Positions 1 through 8,530 of a stretch of DNA of 64,000 nt are shown here, piece by piece. Source of the stretch: Pseudomonas wuhanensis (lineage in GTDB: Bacteria > Pseudomonadota > Gammaproteobacteria > Pseudomonadales > Pseudomonadaceae); the NCBI RefSeq assembly GCF_030687395.1, contig NZ_CP117430.1, forward strand, positions 3,596,001 to 3,660,000, in the 5' to 3' direction. How positions within the stretch are numbered: position 1 is the stretch's first letter; every line of letters starts with the position of its first letter. The translations under genes were made by a program, and so were the position numbers. The notes beneath the pieces are model-generated. The model was given only the letters and a program-made list of their open reading frames with translations, did no database searches and was not told where the DNA came from.

Positions 1-46
1 TATGCATAGTAACTATCAGTTTTATTGATCTAGAACCCAGCGTGTT

Positions 47-172
47 TCAGTCCTCGATAAAGCTCATCAAGCGCTCACGGGCCGCTTCCAGCTCGTTGGG
101 AACGGGCTCGGCGGCCGACAGAATCGGGGTGGAATAGAGAAACAGGAGAACCACTGCCAGACGCATCGCCAT
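47..172 (-). CDS. small secreted peptide, unknown function
   Basis: A 41-residue reading frame beginning MAMRLAVVLLFL, with a hydrophobic N-terminal stretch and an AEP-type junction that reads as a signal peptide. The mature part would be a short acidic/basic helix of about 21 residues ending in MSFIED. I chose this start, not the longer one at 262, because AAGGA lies about 9 bases upstream and the signal peptide then begins at residue 1. I do not recognise a family. A false ORF is possible, but the signal peptide plus ribosome-binding site argue for a real small periplasmic protein. Confidence 0.5.
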   Translation of the reverse strand: MAMRLAVVLLFLYSTPILSAAEPVPNELEAARERLMSFIED

Positions 173-283
173 GCTGTCGATCCTTATTGGGGAAGGAGTC
201 AAAAAATCAGCGTCAAATTTAAACTCATGGCCATGTGATATCAAGCAATACATTGATAGCAATATGATGCTGTCGTAAACGCG

Positions 284-360
284 TTATGCAGGAGCGACAT
301 CACTTTGGGGCTTTTCGATGCCTTACAGCTCGATCGGCAAGTGACTTCGCTCCTGCATAA
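284..360. repeat. REP-like inverted repeat
   Basis: Perfect 14-bp inverted arms (TTATGCAGGAGCGA at 284-297 and its complement at 347-360) enclose about 49 bases in the gap between the two small genes. The GCAGGAGCGA core resembles other Pseudomonas extragenic palindromes but differs from the main REP family in this window. Confidence 0.7.
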
Positions 361-378
361 AGGGTGCAGGCTTACATT

Positions 379-558
379 TCAGTGTTGGATTTTGTGATCC
401 AGCGCGGCGTAGAAGTTGGCGCTCTGTTGCAGGTATTTCTGGGTGTAGCTTTGGGTGTGGGATTTTTTGTCACTGATTTCAACGTTGGCGTTGGCGGGCA
501 GTGCAACAGTGGCAGAGATAGCGGAAGCGGCGATAACAGAGAAGAGATTGAAGTTCAT
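379..558 (-). CDS. small secreted protein, unknown function
   Basis: A 59-residue protein starting MNFNLFSVIAASAISATVA with a clear signal peptide and an ANA cleavage site near residue 24. The mature 35 residues are polar with many Ser, Gln, Tyr and His, and contain no Cys. The start at 558 is preferred over the longer frame at 654 because AGGAAT sits 6 bases upstream of it and the signal peptide then starts the protein. I do not recognise a family. It is transcribed in the same direction as the other small secreted gene, with a hairpin between them. Confidence 0.6.
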   Translation of the reverse strand: MNFNLFSVIAASAISATVALPANANVEISDKKSHTQSYTQKYLQQSANFYAALDHKIQH

Positions 559-685
559 GGCGGTATTCCTCGATTCAGTTGGCTTGCTTGCCCGGTAGGG
601 CCGTGAAGCAAACTTAACTCCCGAGGCTCGGCGCCTTGAAATGCTTTGTAGCATTAGCCGATATCAGTCTCATTAATAGAAGGTT

Positions 686-710
686 GCAGGCCCCATCAAC
701 CGGGGCCTGC
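686..710 (-). terminator. probable terminator of the lactonase gene
   Basis: A perfect 9-bp stem, GCAGGCCCC at 686-694 and GGGGCCTGC at 702-710, with a 7-base loop, starts 4 bases after the stop codon of the lactonase-like gene. The T-run expected after it on the minus strand is weak (CTTCTATTAA). Confidence 0.6.
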
Positions 711-713
711 GGT

Positions 714-1889
714 CTATTGACGCACCAGGAACTTGAGATCGCTGGGGGCATCCATCGGCAGTTTCTGCACGGTTTTACCCAACAGACCGGTCTTGGCATC
801 GCGCTCGACGACGACAATCTGGTTGCTCTTCTGGTTGGCAATCAGCACGAACTTGCCACTCGGGTCGAGACTGAACTCGCGCGGGTGATCACCGTCCACC
901 GAGCGACGCTGAAGCTCCTTGAGGTGGCCCGTCGCCGGGTCGATGGCGAACACCAGCAACTGATTGGTGGTGCCACGGTTGCTGACGTAAAGGAACTTGC
1001 CGTCGGCTGAGGCGTGAAGCGCAGCCGCAGCCTTGCCCGATGTGGGCAGACCCGCCGCCAGATCGACCAACTGCGTTTGCTCAAGCTTGCCGTCCCGGTA
1101 ATCGAACACCGCGACCTGCGCGCTCATTTCCATGGTCAGCCAGGCGTGTTTACCATCGGCGCTGAACAGCAAGTGTCGCGGGCCGCTGCCGGGTGGTAAC
1201 TGAACGGACGCGGGCTTGGCGGCGGTCAATGGCAGTTCCGGATTGGCCTTGGGATCGAAGCGATAGACGAAAATCTTGTCCGCTCCCAAGTCGTTGGAAA
1301 ACACATATTGGCCATCCGGCGATGAAACCACCGAATGCACGTGCGCCGACTTCTGCCGCTCAGGATTGACCCGGCTGGACGGATGACTGCTCATCTGCAC
1401 GACGGGTTTGAGCTTGCCATCGGTGCCCACCGGTAACACCGCCAAGGTGCCGCCCGGGTCTTCGGCCACCGAGTAGTTGCTGACAAACACATGACTGGCG
1501 TCGCCGCTGACGCTCGAATGCGTCGGCTCGTTGCCCAGGGTTTGCACCTGACTGATCAGGCTCAACTCATGGGTCTTGGGGTCGATCGCATAGCTGCTGA
1601 CACGCCCTACCGGATCGGCCTGGCCCGGACCGTTTTCGTTGACCGCGAACAGGCGCTGTTGATCCCTGGACACGGTCAGCCAGGACGGGTTGGCGCTCTT
1701 CACCACTTGCAGGGGTTTGGCGTCGATCTGCCCAGTGCGGCTGTCGAAACTCAGGCGATAAATACCCTGGCTCTGGCCGGCGGTGTACGAGCCCACCAGC
1801 AATTCGTAACTGTCGACCGGGGCCGCTTGCACGCCCATCGCGCCGACACTGCCGGCCATCAACAGTGGCCAGAGGTTACGCATCCTCAT
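714..1889 (-). CDS. periplasmic lactonase-family beta-propeller protein
   Basis: 391 residues with a signal peptide (MAGSVGAMGVQAAP, cleavage near residue 22) followed by a seven-bladed propeller of the Lactonase family (6-phosphogluconolactonase type, PF10282). Typical blade motifs are visible: LLVGSYT, NPSWLTVS, HSVVSSPDG, GPRHLLFS, YVSNRG and DHPREFSLDPSG. The family hydrolyses sugar lactones, but the export signal makes cytoplasmic 6-phosphogluconolactone an unlikely substrate; a free sugar lactone made by periplasmic dehydrogenases is my inference. The start is supported by GAGG 9 bases upstream and overlaps the preceding gene by 14 bases, so the two are probably co-transcribed. A hairpin follows the stop. 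Confidence 0.8.
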   Translation of the reverse strand: MRMRNLWPLLMAGSVGAMGVQAAPVDSYELLVGSYTAGQSQGIYRLSFDSRTGQIDAKPLQVVKSANPSWLTVSRDQQRLFAVNENGPGQADPVGRVSSYAIDPKTHELSLISQVQTLGNEPTHSSVSGDASHVFVSNYSVAEDPGGTLAVLPVGTDGKLKPVVQMSSHPSSRVNPERQKSAHVHSVVSSPDGQYVFSNDLGADKIFVYRFDPKANPELPLTAAKPASVQLPPGSGPRHLLFSADGKHAWLTMEMSAQVAVFDYRDGKLEQTQLVDLAAGLPTSGKAAAALHASADGKFLYVSNRGTTNQLLVFAIDPATGHLKELQRRSVDGDHPREFSLDPSGKFVLIANQKSNQIVVVERDAKTGLLGKTVQKLPMDAPSDLKFLVRQ

Positions 1890-2172
1890 TCGTTTCGTCC
1901 TCGTCGTCCTGACCGCCGAATGCTTCCATGGGCACCAGCCGGTGCTCGCCGGAATCGCCGGTGATGATCCAGCTCTTCAAGTCGGGATCAAACGTCGCCG
2001 CCGCGATCTGCGCCATGCTGAACTCCCAGCGCTTGAGCGCCCGACCGTCCATGCATTCGATGTGCAGGTTATCGTCTTCATCGAGGGAGAAATCGAATGC
2101 GTGCAGCCCGTCGATCTCCAGCATGTCGCAGTGTTCGAGGGCGTTGATCAAGGTGTCGTTTACGGCAGTCAT
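1876..2172 (-). CDS. small acidic protein, DUF5629-like
   Basis: 98 residues starting MTAVNDTLINALEHCDMLEI; the frame is open further upstream (to 2271), but that extension reads through a REP sequence, so the ATG at 2172 is the credible start. The protein is acidic, ending in a run of Asp and Glu (GGQDDEDETNEDA). The pattern suits the Pseudomonas-specific DUF5629 family, recalled from memory rather than searched. No catalytic motif is visible. It overlaps the lactonase-like gene by 14 bases, implying translational coupling. Confidence 0.65.
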   Translation of the reverse strand: MTAVNDTLINALEHCDMLEIDGLHAFDFSLDEDDNLHIECMDGRALKRWEFSMAQIAAATFDPDLKSWIITGDSGEHRLVPMEAFGGQDDEDETNEDA

Positions 2173-2227
2173 GGCAGTCAATCTTTGAATGGGAAAGTGG
2201 CAATGATAGCTCATTGTTGCAGCAGAA

Positions 2228-2322
2228 CCCTGTGGGAGCGGGCTTGCCCGCGATAGCGACCTGTCTGGCACATCAATGGTGAATGTGCCGCCGTCATCGC
2301 GGGCAAGCCCGCTCCCACAGGG
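2228..2322. repeat. REPIN (REP doublet)
   Basis: Two head-to-head copies of the 31-base REP consensus (CCCTGTGGGAGCGGGCTTGC... and its complement) flank a spacer containing CACATCAATG. Total 95 bp. It lies between the DUF5629-like gene and the semialdehyde dehydrogenase gene. The spacer is related to those of the other REPINs here, so the doublet behaves as one mobile unit. Confidence 0.9.
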
Positions 2323-2336
2323 ATTGTGATCAGCCG

Positions 2337-3917
2337 TCAGAGAGCATCACGCGATGGCTTGCCATCGACCAGGCGCTGGATGCGCAGCGGATTGCCATTC
2401 TTCAGCGCTTCCGGCAGCAGGCTGTCGGGGTAGTTCTGGAAGCAGACCGGGCGCAGGAAACGGTCGATGGCCAAGGTGCCCACCGACGTGCCTCGCGCAT
2501 CGGAAGTCGCCGGATACGGCCCGCCATGAACCATCGACTCGCACACTTCCACGCCAGTCGGATAGCCGTTGAGCAGGATCCGCCCAACCTTCTGCTCCAG
2601 CAATGCCGTCAGCTCACCGAACTGTTCGAAGTCCGCCGGCTCACCAATGATCGTGGCCGTCAGTTGCCCATGCAGGCCGTTCAACGCGGCATTGAGTTGC
2701 GCCTGATCCGCCACTTCGACGAACACCGTGGTCGGGCCGAACACTTCCTCTTGCAGCACTTCATCGCCATCGAGCAACAGGCTCACATCGGCCTTGAACA
2801 GTTGCGGCTGCGCCTGATTGCCTTGTTGCGGGCTGCCGGCCAAATGCTCGATTTTCGGATGCGCGAGCAGCTTTTGCAGGCCCTTGCCATAGCTACTCAA
2901 CGTACCGGCATTGAGCATGGTTTGCGCCGGCTGATCGCCAATCAGCCCCGCCACCTGCTGCACGAAGGCGCTGAACTGCGGCGAACGAATGCCGATCACC
3001 AACCCCGGATTGGTACAGAACTGCCCACAACCCTGCACAACCGAAGCTGTGAGGTCACGGGCGACACTTTCAGCCCGAGCTTCCAACGCTCGAGGCAGCA
3101 TGATCACCGGGTTGATGCTCGACATCTCGGCAAACACCGGAATCGGCTGCGCACGTGCCGCGGCCATGTCGCACAGCGCCCGACCACCTTTCAGTGAGCC
3201 GGTAAAACCGACCGCCTGAATCGCCGGGTGCTTGACCAGCGCTTCACCGACCCCGCCGCCGTAGATCATGTTGAACACACCGGCGGGCATGGCGGTTTTC
3301 TCAGCAGCGCGGATCACGGCGTCGGCCACCCATTCAGCGGTTGCCATGTGGCCACTGTGCGCCTTGAACACCACCGGGCAACCGGCGGCCAATGCCGAAG
3401 CGGTGTCACCGCCTGCGGTAGAGAATGCCAGCGGAAAGTTACTCGCACCAAACACCGCGACCGGCCCGAGACCGATGCGGTACTGACGCAGGTCCGGACG
3501 TGGCAATGGCGTACGTTCAGGCAGCGCGCGATCAATCCGCGCCCCATAGAAATCACCGCGCCGCAGCACCTTGGCGAACAGACGCATCTGGCCGCTGGTG
3601 CGACCACGCTCACCCTGAATACGGCCGGCCGGCAACGCGGTTTCGCGGCAGACCACGGCGACAAAGTCATCGCCCAACGCGTCCAGTTCATCGGCAATCG
3701 CATCGAGGAATTGTGCACGTCGTTCGGCGCTCAGGCTGCGATAGGCCGGGTAAGCAGCGGCGGCGGCCTTCGCGGCGGCATCGACTTCTTCAAGGGTGGC
3801 CTGGTAGAAATCGTGAGGCAAAGCCTCGCCAGTGCTGGCGTCGACGCTCTGGAGTTTGACGATACCGGTAGCGCTGCGCTGTCCGCCAATGTAGTTGTGA
3901 CCAAGAATCCGGGTCAT
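2337..3917 (-). CDS. 2-oxoglutarate semialdehyde (2,5-dioxovalerate) dehydrogenase
   Basis: 526 residues of the NAD(P)-dependent aldehyde dehydrogenase family. It should oxidise 2-oxoglutarate semialdehyde to 2-oxoglutarate, the last step of non-phosphorylative pentonate or glucarate degradation. Visible residues: GASNFPLAFS (Asn160), VFKAHSGH for cofactor binding, VGFTGS, the general base Glu in FAEMSS (264), and the catalytic Cys in GCGQFCTNPG (301). The AHSGH motif and length fit the KGSDH branch. Start at 3917 is set by AAGGAG immediately upstream, not the longer frame at 3977. It follows the FAH-family gene by 10 bases, so they form one operon. Confidence 0.85.
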   Translation of the reverse strand: MTRILGHNYIGGQRSATGIVKLQSVDASTGEALPHDFYQATLEEVDAAAKAAAAAYPAYRSLSAERRAQFLDAIADELDALGDDFVAVVCRETALPAGRIQGERGRTSGQMRLFAKVLRRGDFYGARIDRALPERTPLPRPDLRQYRIGLGPVAVFGASNFPLAFSTAGGDTASALAAGCPVVFKAHSGHMATAEWVADAVIRAAEKTAMPAGVFNMIYGGGVGEALVKHPAIQAVGFTGSLKGGRALCDMAAARAQPIPVFAEMSSINPVIMLPRALEARAESVARDLTASVVQGCGQFCTNPGLVIGIRSPQFSAFVQQVAGLIGDQPAQTMLNAGTLSSYGKGLQKLLAHPKIEHLAGSPQQGNQAQPQLFKADVSLLLDGDEVLQEEVFGPTTVFVEVADQAQLNAALNGLHGQLTATIIGEPADFEQFGELTALLEQKVGRILLNGYPTGVEVCESMVHGGPYPATSDARGTSVGTLAIDRFLRPVCFQNYPDSLLPEALKNGNPLRIQRLVDGKPSRDAL

Positions 3918-3927
3918 GGGTGTCTCC

Positions 3928-4920
3928 TTAAAGTGTGCCGACGGTGCCGGGTTCGAACGCCGCTTCAACGGGCTCAATGCCGTTGATCAAAGGCGCACCG
4001 AACTCGGCCTGGCTGATCTCGAACACATCACCCGGTTGGGTGCGGATGCCGTCAGCGAAAGACAGGGTCGCGGTGCCGAAGAAGTGAATGTGCACATCGC
4101 CGGGGCGCAGAAACTGGCTGTATTTGAAATGGTGATACTCGAGGTTTTCCAGGCTGTGGCACATGTTCGCTTCGCCACTGAGGAACTCGTTCTGCCAGAG
4201 CACCTCACCGTCACGCAGGATGCGGCTGGTACCGGCCAGATGCTGAGGCAATTCGCCGACCCGAAGCTCCGGGCCATAGCTGCAACTGCGCAATTTCGAA
4301 TGGGCCAGGTAGAGGTAATTCTTGCGCTCCATCACATGATCGGAGAACTCGTTGCCCACCGCGAAACCGAGGCGATACGGTTTGCCGTCGTGGCCGATCA
4401 CATAGAGGCCGCTGAGCTCAGGCTCCTCCCCGGCATCTTCGGCAAACGGCGGCAGCGGGAACGGCTTGCCCGGTCGCACGACGATGCTGCCGTCGCCCTT
4501 GTAGAACCATTCTGGTTGCACGCCGGCCCGGCCGGTCGCGGGTTTACCGCCCTCCACGCCCCACTTGAAGATGCGCATGGTGTCGGTCATGGCGGTTTCG
4601 TCGCCGAACTGCTGATGCATTTTGTCCCGGGCCGACGCGCTGCCCAGATGGGTCAGGCCGGTGCCGCTGACCAGCATGTGCGCCGGGTCCGGGTGATCCA
4701 GCGGCGGCAGGATTTGCAGATTGGCCAGCAGCGCTGAATAGTCATGGCTGATGCCCAGACCCAAGGTTTGAACCTGCCGCTCAAGATTGACGCCCGCTTC
4801 GATTGCCGCCAGCGCCAGATCCCGCACCGAGCGCGCATCCTGCACTTCGCGCACCAGGCCCTGCTCGACCACGCCGACACGGCGTTCGCCGTTACTCAAT
4901 TCGAACTGAACTAAACGCAT
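3928..4920 (-). CDS. FAH-family (AraD1/GguC-like) sugar-acid enzyme
   Basis: 330 residues starting MRLVQFELSNGERRVGVVEQ, with the fumarylacetoacetate-hydrolase fold: metal-site acidic motifs (GAEFSDHVMER-like region, here VGNEFSDHVMERKN), GPELRVGELP and a C-terminal PGDVHIHFFGTATLSFADG. Members near IlvD/Edd dehydratases and KGSDH act as 2-keto-3-deoxypentonate dehydratases (as in XylX of Caulobacter) or related lyases; I infer dehydration of 2-keto-3-deoxy-pentonate to 2-oxoglutarate semialdehyde. Whether the substrate is L-arabonate or D-xylonate derived cannot be told from the sequence. AGGAG precedes the start. A REPIN separates it from the upstream MFS gene. Confidence 0.75.
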   Translation of the reverse strand: MRLVQFELSNGERRVGVVEQGLVREVQDARSVRDLALAAIEAGVNLERQVQTLGLGISHDYSALLANLQILPPLDHPDPAHMLVSGTGLTHLGSASARDKMHQQFGDETAMTDTMRIFKWGVEGGKPATGRAGVQPEWFYKGDGSIVVRPGKPFPLPPFAEDAGEEPELSGLYVIGHDGKPYRLGFAVGNEFSDHVMERKNYLYLAHSKLRSCSYGPELRVGELPQHLAGTSRILRDGEVLWQNEFLSGEANMCHSLENLEYHHFKYSQFLRPGDVHIHFFGTATLSFADGIRTQPGDVFEISQAEFGAPLINGIEPVEAAFEPGTVGTL

Positions 4921-4960
4921 GATTTTCTCCTGTAAAACAATTCTTCAAAACACCGAAAAA

Positions 4961-5055
4961 CCCTGTGGGAGCGGGCTTGCCCGCGATGACGGCGGCACAT
5001 TCACCATTGATGTGCCAGGCAGATTGCTATCGCGGGCAAGCCCGCTCCCACAGGG
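4961..5055. repeat. REPIN (REP doublet)
   Basis: A 95-bp pair of inverted REP sequences with a spacer containing CACATTCACCATTGATGTGCC, between the MFS gene and the FAH-family gene inside what is otherwise a same-strand run. It may attenuate or stabilise the transcript between the two genes. Confidence 0.9.
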
Positions 5056-5079
5056 TCGGTGGTGCTGGCCTATTTCGTA

Positions 5080-6402
5080 TCAGGTACGGGTAGCGCCCCG
5101 GGCGCTGGCGGCGAACTGCTCGGCCGGCAACACATGCTTGCGCTCCAGCAGGCGATAAACCACACCCGTCAGGATCAGGCCGAACACCATCACGCAGGAC
5201 AGGAAGTACAGCCCCGACGCCAGATTGCCGGTGTATTCCTTCAGCGCGCCGATCACGAACGGACCGATGTAGCCGCCGAGGTTGCCCACCGAGTTGATCA
5301 AGGCAATGCCCGCCGCCGCACTGGCGCCGGCGAAGAAGCGACCCGGCAAGGTCCAGAACACCGCGGTGCAGGAAAACAGCGCAAACGCCACCAGGCACAG
5401 CGCCGCTAATTGCAACACCGGCACTGTCAGCCAGGCGCTGAGGAACAGACCGATGGCGCCCAACACATACAGCACCGCCAAATGACCGTAGCGATCATTC
5501 AAGCGATCTGAGCTGCGCGGAATAATCAGCAAACCGATGATCCCGAAGATGTACGGCACCGACGACACGAAACCGGTCACCACGTCAGTGCCACCGAACT
5601 GCTTGATCAACGTCGGCAACCACAAACCGAGACCGTAGATGCTCAGGGTCACCGGCAGATAGAACAGCGCCAGCAACAACACGCGTTTGTCCTTCAGCGC
5701 ATGCAGCGGATTGCCATGGCGAGTCTGGCCGTACACCTCCAGGTCCTTTTTCAGCTCGCCGGTCAGCCAGTCTTTCTCGGCCTGGTCCATCCATTTCACC
5801 TGTTGCGGGCCGTCCGGCAAGTAACGCAGCACCGGCCAGGTCAGCAGGATTGCCGGCATGCCGATGACGATGAACAGCCACTGCCAGCCGTGCAGCCCAA
5901 GAATCCCGTCCATGCCCAGCAAGCCGCCGGACACCGGGCCGGTGATCATCATTGCGATGGGTTGGGAAAGGATGAACAACCCGAGGATCTTGCCGCGATG
6001 GCGGATCGGGAACCATTGGGTGATGTAGTACAAAACGCCCGGGAAGAACCCGGCTTCGGCCGCGCCGAGCAGAAAGCGCATCACATAGAAGCTGTTCGGT
6101 CCCTGGACGAACGCCATGCCGATGGTGATGGCACCCCAGGTGACCATGATCCGCGCGAACCAGCGCCGGGCGCCGAAGCGGTCGAGCATCAGGTTGCTGG
6201 GGATTTCCAGCAGGAAATAGCCAATGAAGAACAACCCGGCGCCAAGGCCGTAAGCCGCGTCACCCAGGCCAATGTCGGCGCCCATGTGCAGCTTGGCGAA
6301 ACCTACCGCGGAGCGATCCACATAGGCGATCAGGTACAGCAGGATCAGGAAGGGAATCAGTTTCAGCGTGATGCGACGAATAAGCCGCAGTTCCTGGCTC
6401 AT
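5080..6402 (-). CDS. MFS transporter, anion:cation symporter type (sugar acid uptake)
   Basis: 440 residues with twelve predicted membrane segments and the N-terminal signature YVDRSAVGFAKLHMGADIGL, followed by LLEIPSNLMLDRFGARRW, typical of the ACS family (glucarate, galactonate and phthalate transporters). It most likely imports the aldonate substrate of the divergent dehydratase. GGAG lies upstream of the ATG at 6402. It is divergent from the dehydratase across a 193-bp promoter region holding two operator-like sites. The substrate is inferred from neighbours only. Confidence 0.82.
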   Translation of the reverse strand: MSQELRLIRRITLKLIPFLILLYLIAYVDRSAVGFAKLHMGADIGLGDAAYGLGAGLFFIGYFLLEIPSNLMLDRFGARRWFARIMVTWGAITIGMAFVQGPNSFYVMRFLLGAAEAGFFPGVLYYITQWFPIRHRGKILGLFILSQPIAMMITGPVSGGLLGMDGILGLHGWQWLFIVIGMPAILLTWPVLRYLPDGPQQVKWMDQAEKDWLTGELKKDLEVYGQTRHGNPLHALKDKRVLLLALFYLPVTLSIYGLGLWLPTLIKQFGGTDVVTGFVSSVPYIFGIIGLLIIPRSSDRLNDRYGHLAVLYVLGAIGLFLSAWLTVPVLQLAALCLVAFALFSCTAVFWTLPGRFFAGASAAAGIALINSVGNLGGYIGPFVIGALKEYTGNLASGLYFLSCVMVFGLILTGVVYRLLERKHVLPAEQFAASARGATRT

Positions 6403-6495
6403 GAGTTCGGTCTCCGATTGTTGTTGTTATAGAACCTCGGGGGCCGCCTCTCGCCGAAAACTGCCAGGGCCATCCCTCCGTTGAAAACGACTATA

Positions 6496-6506
6496 TAGTA
6501 ATACTA
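6496..6506. promoter_or_regulatory. FadR/GntR-type operator, site 1
   Basis: TAGTAATACTA is an exact match to the FadR-subfamily half-site pattern TNGTNNNACNA and a perfect 5+1+5 palindrome. It lies 93 bases upstream of the MFS start in the divergent promoter region. The regulator gene at 8531-9250 is of the family that binds such sites. Confidence 0.6.
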
Positions 6507-6570
6507 TTTAACCAACAACACTTCCAAACAGACGAAATTGCGCTTATGTTACGCCGTAGCTCGAACAATA

Positions 6571-6581
6571 TAGTCATACAA
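6571..6581. promoter_or_regulatory. FadR/GntR-type operator, site 2
   Basis: TAGTCATACAA also fits TNGTNNNACNA, 15 bases upstream of the dehydratase ATG and 75 bases from site 1. Its position over the likely transcription start of the dehydratase gene suits repression by occlusion. Confidence 0.6.
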
Positions 6582-6595
6582 TAAGAGAACCGATC

Positions 6596-8332
6596 ATGTC
6601 TGATAAGAAACCCACCCTGCGCTCCGCCCAATGGTTTGGCACCGCCGACAAGAACGGCTTCATGTACCGCAGCTGGATGAAGAATCAGGGCATCGCCGAC
6701 CATCAGTTCCACGGCAAGCCGATCATCGGCATCTGCAACACCTGGTCGGAACTGACCCCGTGCAACGCGCATTTCCGCCAGATCGCGGAACACGTCAAAC
6801 GCGGGGTGATCGAAGCCGGGGGCTTTCCAGTGGAATTCCCGGTGTTCTCCAACGGCGAATCAAACCTGCGCCCCACCGCGATGCTCACCCGCAACCTGGC
6901 GAGCATGGACGTCGAGGAAGCGATTCGCGGTAACCCGATCGATGGCGTGGTGCTGCTCACTGGCTGCGACAAAACCACTCCGGCGCTGCTGATGGGCGCG
7001 GCCAGTTGCGACGTGCCGGCGATCGTCGTCACCGGTGGGCCGATGCTCAACGGCAAGCACAAAGGCCAGGACATCGGCTCGGGCACGGTGGTTTGGCAGC
7101 TCAGCGAACAGGTCAAGGCTGGCACTATCACCATCGATGATTTCCTCGCGGCCGAGGGCGGCATGTCGCGCTCGGCCGGCACCTGCAACACCATGGGCAC
7201 GGCCTCGACCATGGCCTGCATGGCCGAAGCGCTCGGCACTTCCCTGCCCCATAACGCAGCGATACCGGCGGTCGATGCGCGCCGTTATGTGTTGGCGCAC
7301 ATGTCCGGCATGCGTGCGGTGGAGATGGTGCGCGAAGACTTGAAGCTGTCGAAGATCCTCACCAAGGAAGCCTTCGAAAACGCCATCCGGGTAAACGCCG
7401 CCATTGGCGGTTCGACCAACGCGGTGATCCATTTGAAAGCCATCGCCGGGCGCATTGGTGTCGAACTGGACCTGGATGACTGGACCCGCATCGGTCGCGG
7501 CATGCCGACCATCGTCGATCTGCAACCCTCCGGGCGCTTCCTGATGGAAGAGTTCTACTACGCCGGTGGCTTGCCCGCGGTGCTGCGTCGCCTCGGCGAA
7601 GCCAACCTGATTCCCAATCCGAACGCCCTCACCGTCAACGGCAAAACCATCGGCGAAAACACCAAGGACGCACCGATTTACGGCCAGGACGAAGTGATCC
7701 GCACCCTCGACAACCCGATCCGCGCCGACGGCGGCATCTGTGTATTGCGCGGCAATCTGGCGCCATTGGGTGCGGTGCTCAAGCCCTCCGCCGCGAGTGC
7801 CGAATTGATGCAGCACCGTGGCCGTGCGGTGGTGTTCGAGAACTTCGACATGTACAAGGCGCGGATCAACGATCCAGAACTGGACGTGGATGCCAATTCG
7901 ATTCTGGTGATGAAAAACTGCGGACCGAAGGGTTATCCGGGCATGGCCGAAGTCGGCAACATGGGTTTGCCGGCCAAGCTGCTGGCCCAGGGCGTGACCG
8001 ACATGGTGCGGATTTCCGACGCACGCATGAGTGGCACTGCTTACGGCACTGTTGTTCTGCACGTTGCTCCGGAAGCTGCGGCCGGCGGGCCTTTGGCGAC
8101 AGTGAAGGAAGGCGACTGGATCGAGCTTGATTGTGCCAACGGGCGTTTGCACCTGGACATTCCGGATACAGAGCTGGCGGCGCGCATGGCGGATCTGCAA
8201 CCGCCGCAGCAGTTATTGGTGGGAGGCTATCGTCAGCTGTACATCGACCATGTGCTGCAGGCGGATCAGGGTTGCGACTTTGACTTCCTGGTTGGTTGCC
8301 GAGGGGCCGAGGTGCCGCGCCATTCTCACTAA
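6596..8332 (+). CDS. IlvD/Edd-family sugar-acid dehydratase (L-arabonate / D-xylonate type)
   Basis: 578 residues of the dihydroxyacid/phosphogluconate dehydratase family, which carry an Fe-S cluster. Cluster cysteines are seen in GICNTWSELTPCN, LLTGCDKTTP and AGTCNTMGTAS; the C-terminal half carries GPKGYPGMAEVG and RMSGTAYGTVVLHVAPEAAAGGP. Start MSDKKPTLRSAQWFGTADKNGFMYRSW resembles L-arabinonate/xylonate dehydratases rather than IlvD proper. It would convert a pentonate to 2-keto-3-deoxypentonate, feeding the FAH-family and KGSDH enzymes encoded on the other strand. Two FadR-type operators lie just upstream. Substrate specificity remains open. Confidence 0.85.
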   Translation: MSDKKPTLRSAQWFGTADKNGFMYRSWMKNQGIADHQFHGKPIIGICNTWSELTPCNAHFRQIAEHVKRGVIEAGGFPVEFPVFSNGESNLRPTAMLTRNLASMDVEEAIRGNPIDGVVLLTGCDKTTPALLMGAASCDVPAIVVTGGPMLNGKHKGQDIGSGTVVWQLSEQVKAGTITIDDFLAAEGGMSRSAGTCNTMGTASTMACMAEALGTSLPHNAAIPAVDARRYVLAHMSGMRAVEMVREDLKLSKILTKEAFENAIRVNAAIGGSTNAVIHLKAIAGRIGVELDLDDWTRIGRGMPTIVDLQPSGRFLMEEFYYAGGLPAVLRRLGEANLIPNPNALTVNGKTIGENTKDAPIYGQDEVIRTLDNPIRADGGICVLRGNLAPLGAVLKPSAASAELMQHRGRAVVFENFDMYKARINDPELDVDANSILVMKNCGPKGYPGMAEVGNMGLPAKLLAQGVTDMVRISDARMSGTAYGTVVLHVAPEAAAGGPLATVKEGDWIELDCANGRLHLDIPDTELAARMADLQPPQQLLVGGYRQLYIDHVLQADQGCDFDFLVGCRGAEVPRHSH

Positions 8333-8342
8333 TCACCACAAT

Positions 8343-8434
8343 CCCTGTGGGAGCGGGCTTGCCCGCGATAGCGGTGGATCAGTCGCCATCAATGTTGAAT
8401 GTGATGGCCCCATCGCGGGCCCGCTCCCACAGGG
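8343..8434. repeat. REPIN with shortened right arm
   Basis: A 92-bp REP doublet between the dehydratase and the regulator gene. The right arm reads CGCGGGCCCGCTCCCAC, lacking the CAAG found in the other copies, a four-base deletion that would shorten the stem tip. Confidence 0.88.
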
Positions 8435-8530
8435 ATCTGCGTCTGTATCAGAATCTCGCGCTAGCGACCATCAATCGCCGCGCCTGCTATCATGCGCGGC
8501 ACCCCATCGCACAGGATCGCGCCGTTCCCC

